This document shows, piece after piece, positions 62,305-64,000 of a stretch of 64,000 nucleotides of DNA. Position 1 is the stretch's first letter. Every line of letters starts with the position of its first letter. The stretch lies in NCBI GenBank assembly GCA_947503135.1, contig CANNCQ010000002.1, positions 90,793 through 154,792 of the forward strand, read 5' to 3'. Position numbers and translations under genes: made by a program. Source of the DNA: an uncultured Aquimarina sp. Lineage in GTDB: Bacteria > Bacteroidota > Bacteroidia > Flavobacteriales > Flavobacteriaceae. The notes below the pieces were generated by a model, which did not search any database, was not told where the DNA came from, and saw only the letters and a program-made list of their open reading frames with translations.

Positions 62305-62721
62305 TTATTCGCTTTTATGTTCTAAGTGTTTGTAATTATTATAGTTACTCACTATTACTTCATAGTTAGTATATCTAAAGACTCTTGATTTTTCAGGTTC
62401 TTGGAACGAATGATAGTTTTTTGGAAACCCTTTCTCATTATAAAACTGCCCGGTGAATTTAATTACATCATTGCTGTAACCAAGTGTGTCTGGCAATTTT
62501 AAAGTTTTATTGGCAGGCTCAATAAAAATACTTTGTTCTGCTAAAGTATCATCAAAATTTTCAGAGTAATTTTCCAAATCTTCATTAGTAACCCAATTTG
62601 CACAATCACACGCCCAAGCTATATACTTCAATTCCAAAGTTTGAGTTTTGTTTTTAAGTCTGTTTTTGTTGCAAGAGTAATTTGCGATTAAAAGCCCGAG
62701 AATAATTAATATTCTATTCAT
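62305..62721 (-). CDS. Uncharacterised lipoprotein
   Basis: 138 residues from the ATG at 62721; the upstream in-frame TTG is ignored. A lipoprotein signal (LIILGLLIANYSC, Cys17) is present. The mature part contains CDCANWVT (Cys-x-Cys) and FTGQFYNEKGFPKNYH, with no domain known to me. It sits with the four-helix membrane gene between cassette-like elements, leftward. Function unknown. Confidence 0.55.
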   Translation of the reverse strand: MNRILIILGLLIANYSCNKNRLKNKTQTLELKYIAWACDCANWVTNEDLENYSENFDDTLAEQSIFIEPANKTLKLPDTLGYSNDVIKFTGQFYNEKGFPKNYHSFQEPEKSRVFRYTNYEVIVSNYNNYKHLEHKSE

Positions 62722-63139
62722 ATCGTTTTTCAAATAGCAAACAATGTTTTTGTATAAGATTTGTTATGCATTTCAAGAATCGAAATTGGTAAATAAATCA
62801 TATGTTCAGGATTATTTAGCCAAAAGTACATTTATTGATCTTGTTTCAAGTTTTAGAGAGCTCATATTTAGTTCGACAATCTTTTGTTCGTTTTTAGCTT
62901 TTTAAATTTTACTTACTTGAAATATTTTTTTCAATTTTATAATCTTAGCGACTTGTCAAAAGAATGCTAAAACAGGTGTTTTAAACATTTTTAAGCTAGA
63001 GGAACAAATTGCCTAATTTTGGAAAGGAGAAGATTAAAATTCAGGACATTACAGCCATTAAATTTATAGGAAGCAAAATTAAAAGGATTTGATGGACTTC
63101 ATAAAACACAAAAATTTAGGTACAGCACTTAATTATGTA
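62722..63139. other. Region without a clear gene
   Basis: 418 bases. A rightward frame of 53 codons (62744-62905, with QESKLVNKSYVQDYLAKSTF) and a short downstream frame (about 63015-63092, GKEKIKIQDITAIKF) look weakly protein-like and may be remnants of a decayed gene. Neither is accepted as a real gene. Confidence 0.4.
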
Positions 63140-63691
63140 TTATTTGTGGAAATTGTTAGGGGTAGTTTTTATTTTCACCAATGAGTCAATAGTTCTTCCA
63201 TTTCCAATTGTATTTATATTGAGTATTATCTTTTTTTTATTGTCTTCTAATATTTTTACATCAAATTGAAAGGGATTAATTACTCCTGTTTTTGAAAAGG
63301 ATGAATAGAAAATATTAGATTCTTTTTTAGTAATTTCTCTTTCTAAAAAAAAGTATTTTTTCATTATTCTATATCCGTTTATAGATACAACAATATCATA
63401 TTTGCTATTTTGGATATTTTTCCTGTATTCGAATTTATGGTCAGTTTTATAAAATTGATAGCTTAAGATTATTATAGGAATAATTGCTAAAATCATGTTA
63501 TAAAACTTGTTGTTTGAAGTCAATATTAAAAGAAAAGAACTCAACAAGTATGTTCCCCAAAAATGAAAAATGTAATACGTAAAATTTATTTTAATATCAG
63601 AAATAATATGAACTATTAAGACTGATATTAAAATAAAAAAGAGCAATCTATTAATTGCATATATTCTGGATTTTGGTTTTCTAAAATTCAC
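63140..63691 (-). CDS. Uncharacterised membrane protein (GTG start)
   Basis: 183 residues starting with GTG at 63691; no ATG lies close and the first helix begins soon after, so the GTG is accepted. Three membrane helices fill the first 90 residues (LLFFILISVLIVHIISDI, FHFWGTYLLSSFLLILT, MILAIIPIIILSYQF). A soluble beta-rich tail follows (KYDIVVSINGYRIMKKY, KKIILNINTIGNGRTI). Family not recognised. It is probably an accessory gene, leftward like its neighbours. Confidence 0.5.
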   Translation of the reverse strand: MNFRKPKSRIYAINRLLFFILISVLIVHIISDIKINFTYYIFHFWGTYLLSSFLLILTSNNKFYNMILAIIPIIILSYQFYKTDHKFEYRKNIQNSKYDIVVSINGYRIMKKYFFLEREITKKESNIFYSSFSKTGVINPFQFDVKILEDNKKKIILNINTIGNGRTIDSLVKIKTTPNNFHK

Positions 63692-64000
63692 GTTCTTTTA
63701 ATTACTACTAAAACCTTAAGCACTAGGGAGATGTAGAGCAGGCGATAAGGACTTTTGTTTCAGATTATTATTTAATTAAATATAAAAATTTTATTTTTCC
63801 TACTATAAATGTCAATTCCTATATTAATAGATTTAGCAAATATTCATAGAGTTTTTGATTTAGTACATGCACCTTATGTTTTTAAATCTTGGGGATAACA
63901 TAACCGTATCTTCTTCGGTTATTAATTTTGGGGCTTTATGATATTTTAAGTCTAATTCCATTTATCTTTATTAAGTAATTCATCTTTGGTGCCTACAAAT
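63692..64000. other. Right-edge region with a possible gene end
   Basis: Leftward, a frame open from the edge (63999) ends at TAG 63952-63954 and reads FVGTKDELLNKDKWN, possibly the C-terminus of a gene outside the window. A 33-codon frame (63961-63860, with KAPKLITEEDTVMLSPRFKN) overlaps it in another frame and may be part of the same gene after a frameshift. Evidence is too thin to name it. Confidence 0.3.

Noticed and set aside
62744..62905. Rightward 53-codon open frame with protein-like composition
   Set aside because: No recognisable family and no supporting context; could equally be a remnant or chance.
1..64000. CRISPR arrays, tRNA or rRNA genes
   Set aside because: No regularly spaced direct repeats, no cloverleaf with a TTCGAnTC-type arm and no conserved rRNA stretches were seen in the spacers.

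Overview
The window is AT-rich chromosomal DNA from a member of the Flavobacteriaceae (Bacteroidota), probably marine. The evidence is the gene content: a type IX secretion sorting domain, WbqC, DUF5683, DUF2851 and DUF4197 proteins, a FucP-type sugar symporter, and a DnaK with the flavobacterial-looking phosphate loop [10 protein letters not shown]. Conserved gene strings such as parA-parB-DUF5683-dapB-lepB-wbqC, weak Shine-Dalgarno sequences and TAnnTTTG-like -7 boxes point the same way. No rRNA, tRNA or CRISPR array was seen.

Layout. 1-848 is the tail of dnaE. 1021-8215 holds a MORN-repeat protein, a T9SS cargo protein, a CsaA-like tRNA-binding protein, an M1 aminopeptidase and recG. 8247-13732 is the leftward parAB-DUF5683-dapB-lepB-wbqC group. 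Next come yebC, a DUF3817 gene, a decayed IS1182-type element (15001-16123) and the 2-oxoglutarate dehydrogenase pair sucA-odhB. 20292-24371 carries envelope proteins, an alpha/beta hydrolase, purU, a DUF4197 lipoprotein and a DUF1456 gene. 24436-31966 is the most unusual block: a leftward seven-gene cluster with a CbxX-type AAA+ ATPase (TerB-like segment before it), a small membrane protein, two coiled-coil proteins, a substrate-binding protein fused to an OmpA peptidoglycan-binding domain, and a NitT/TauT-type ABC permease and ATPase. A strong terminator separates the last two genes from the rest.

32032-58944 is mostly housekeeping: a MazG-like protein, dnaK, YceI, an MFS carrier, an acyl-CoA thioesterase, TrmH, a lipoprotein metalloprotease, an AGCS symporter, a K+ channel, a glutathione peroxidase, an SSS symporter and a PIG-L deacetylase. 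It also contains a hisG-hisD-hisC operon led by an 18-residue, histidine-rich leader peptide and a terminator, which together look like a classical attenuator. An OmpA-like protein and a sugar symporter follow. From 59079 to the end lie leftward, poorly characterised genes. Two of these, and the isolated gene at 42429-42905, carry related GTATA(T)AA-containing elements at their 3' ends that recall mobile-cassette recombination sites.

How the genes fit together: the leftward runs look like operons (his, parAB, sucA-odhB, the AAA/ABC cluster, channel plus PspC). Convergent neighbours often share a bidirectional hairpin terminator, and in two places one arm of that hairpin lies inside a coding sequence.
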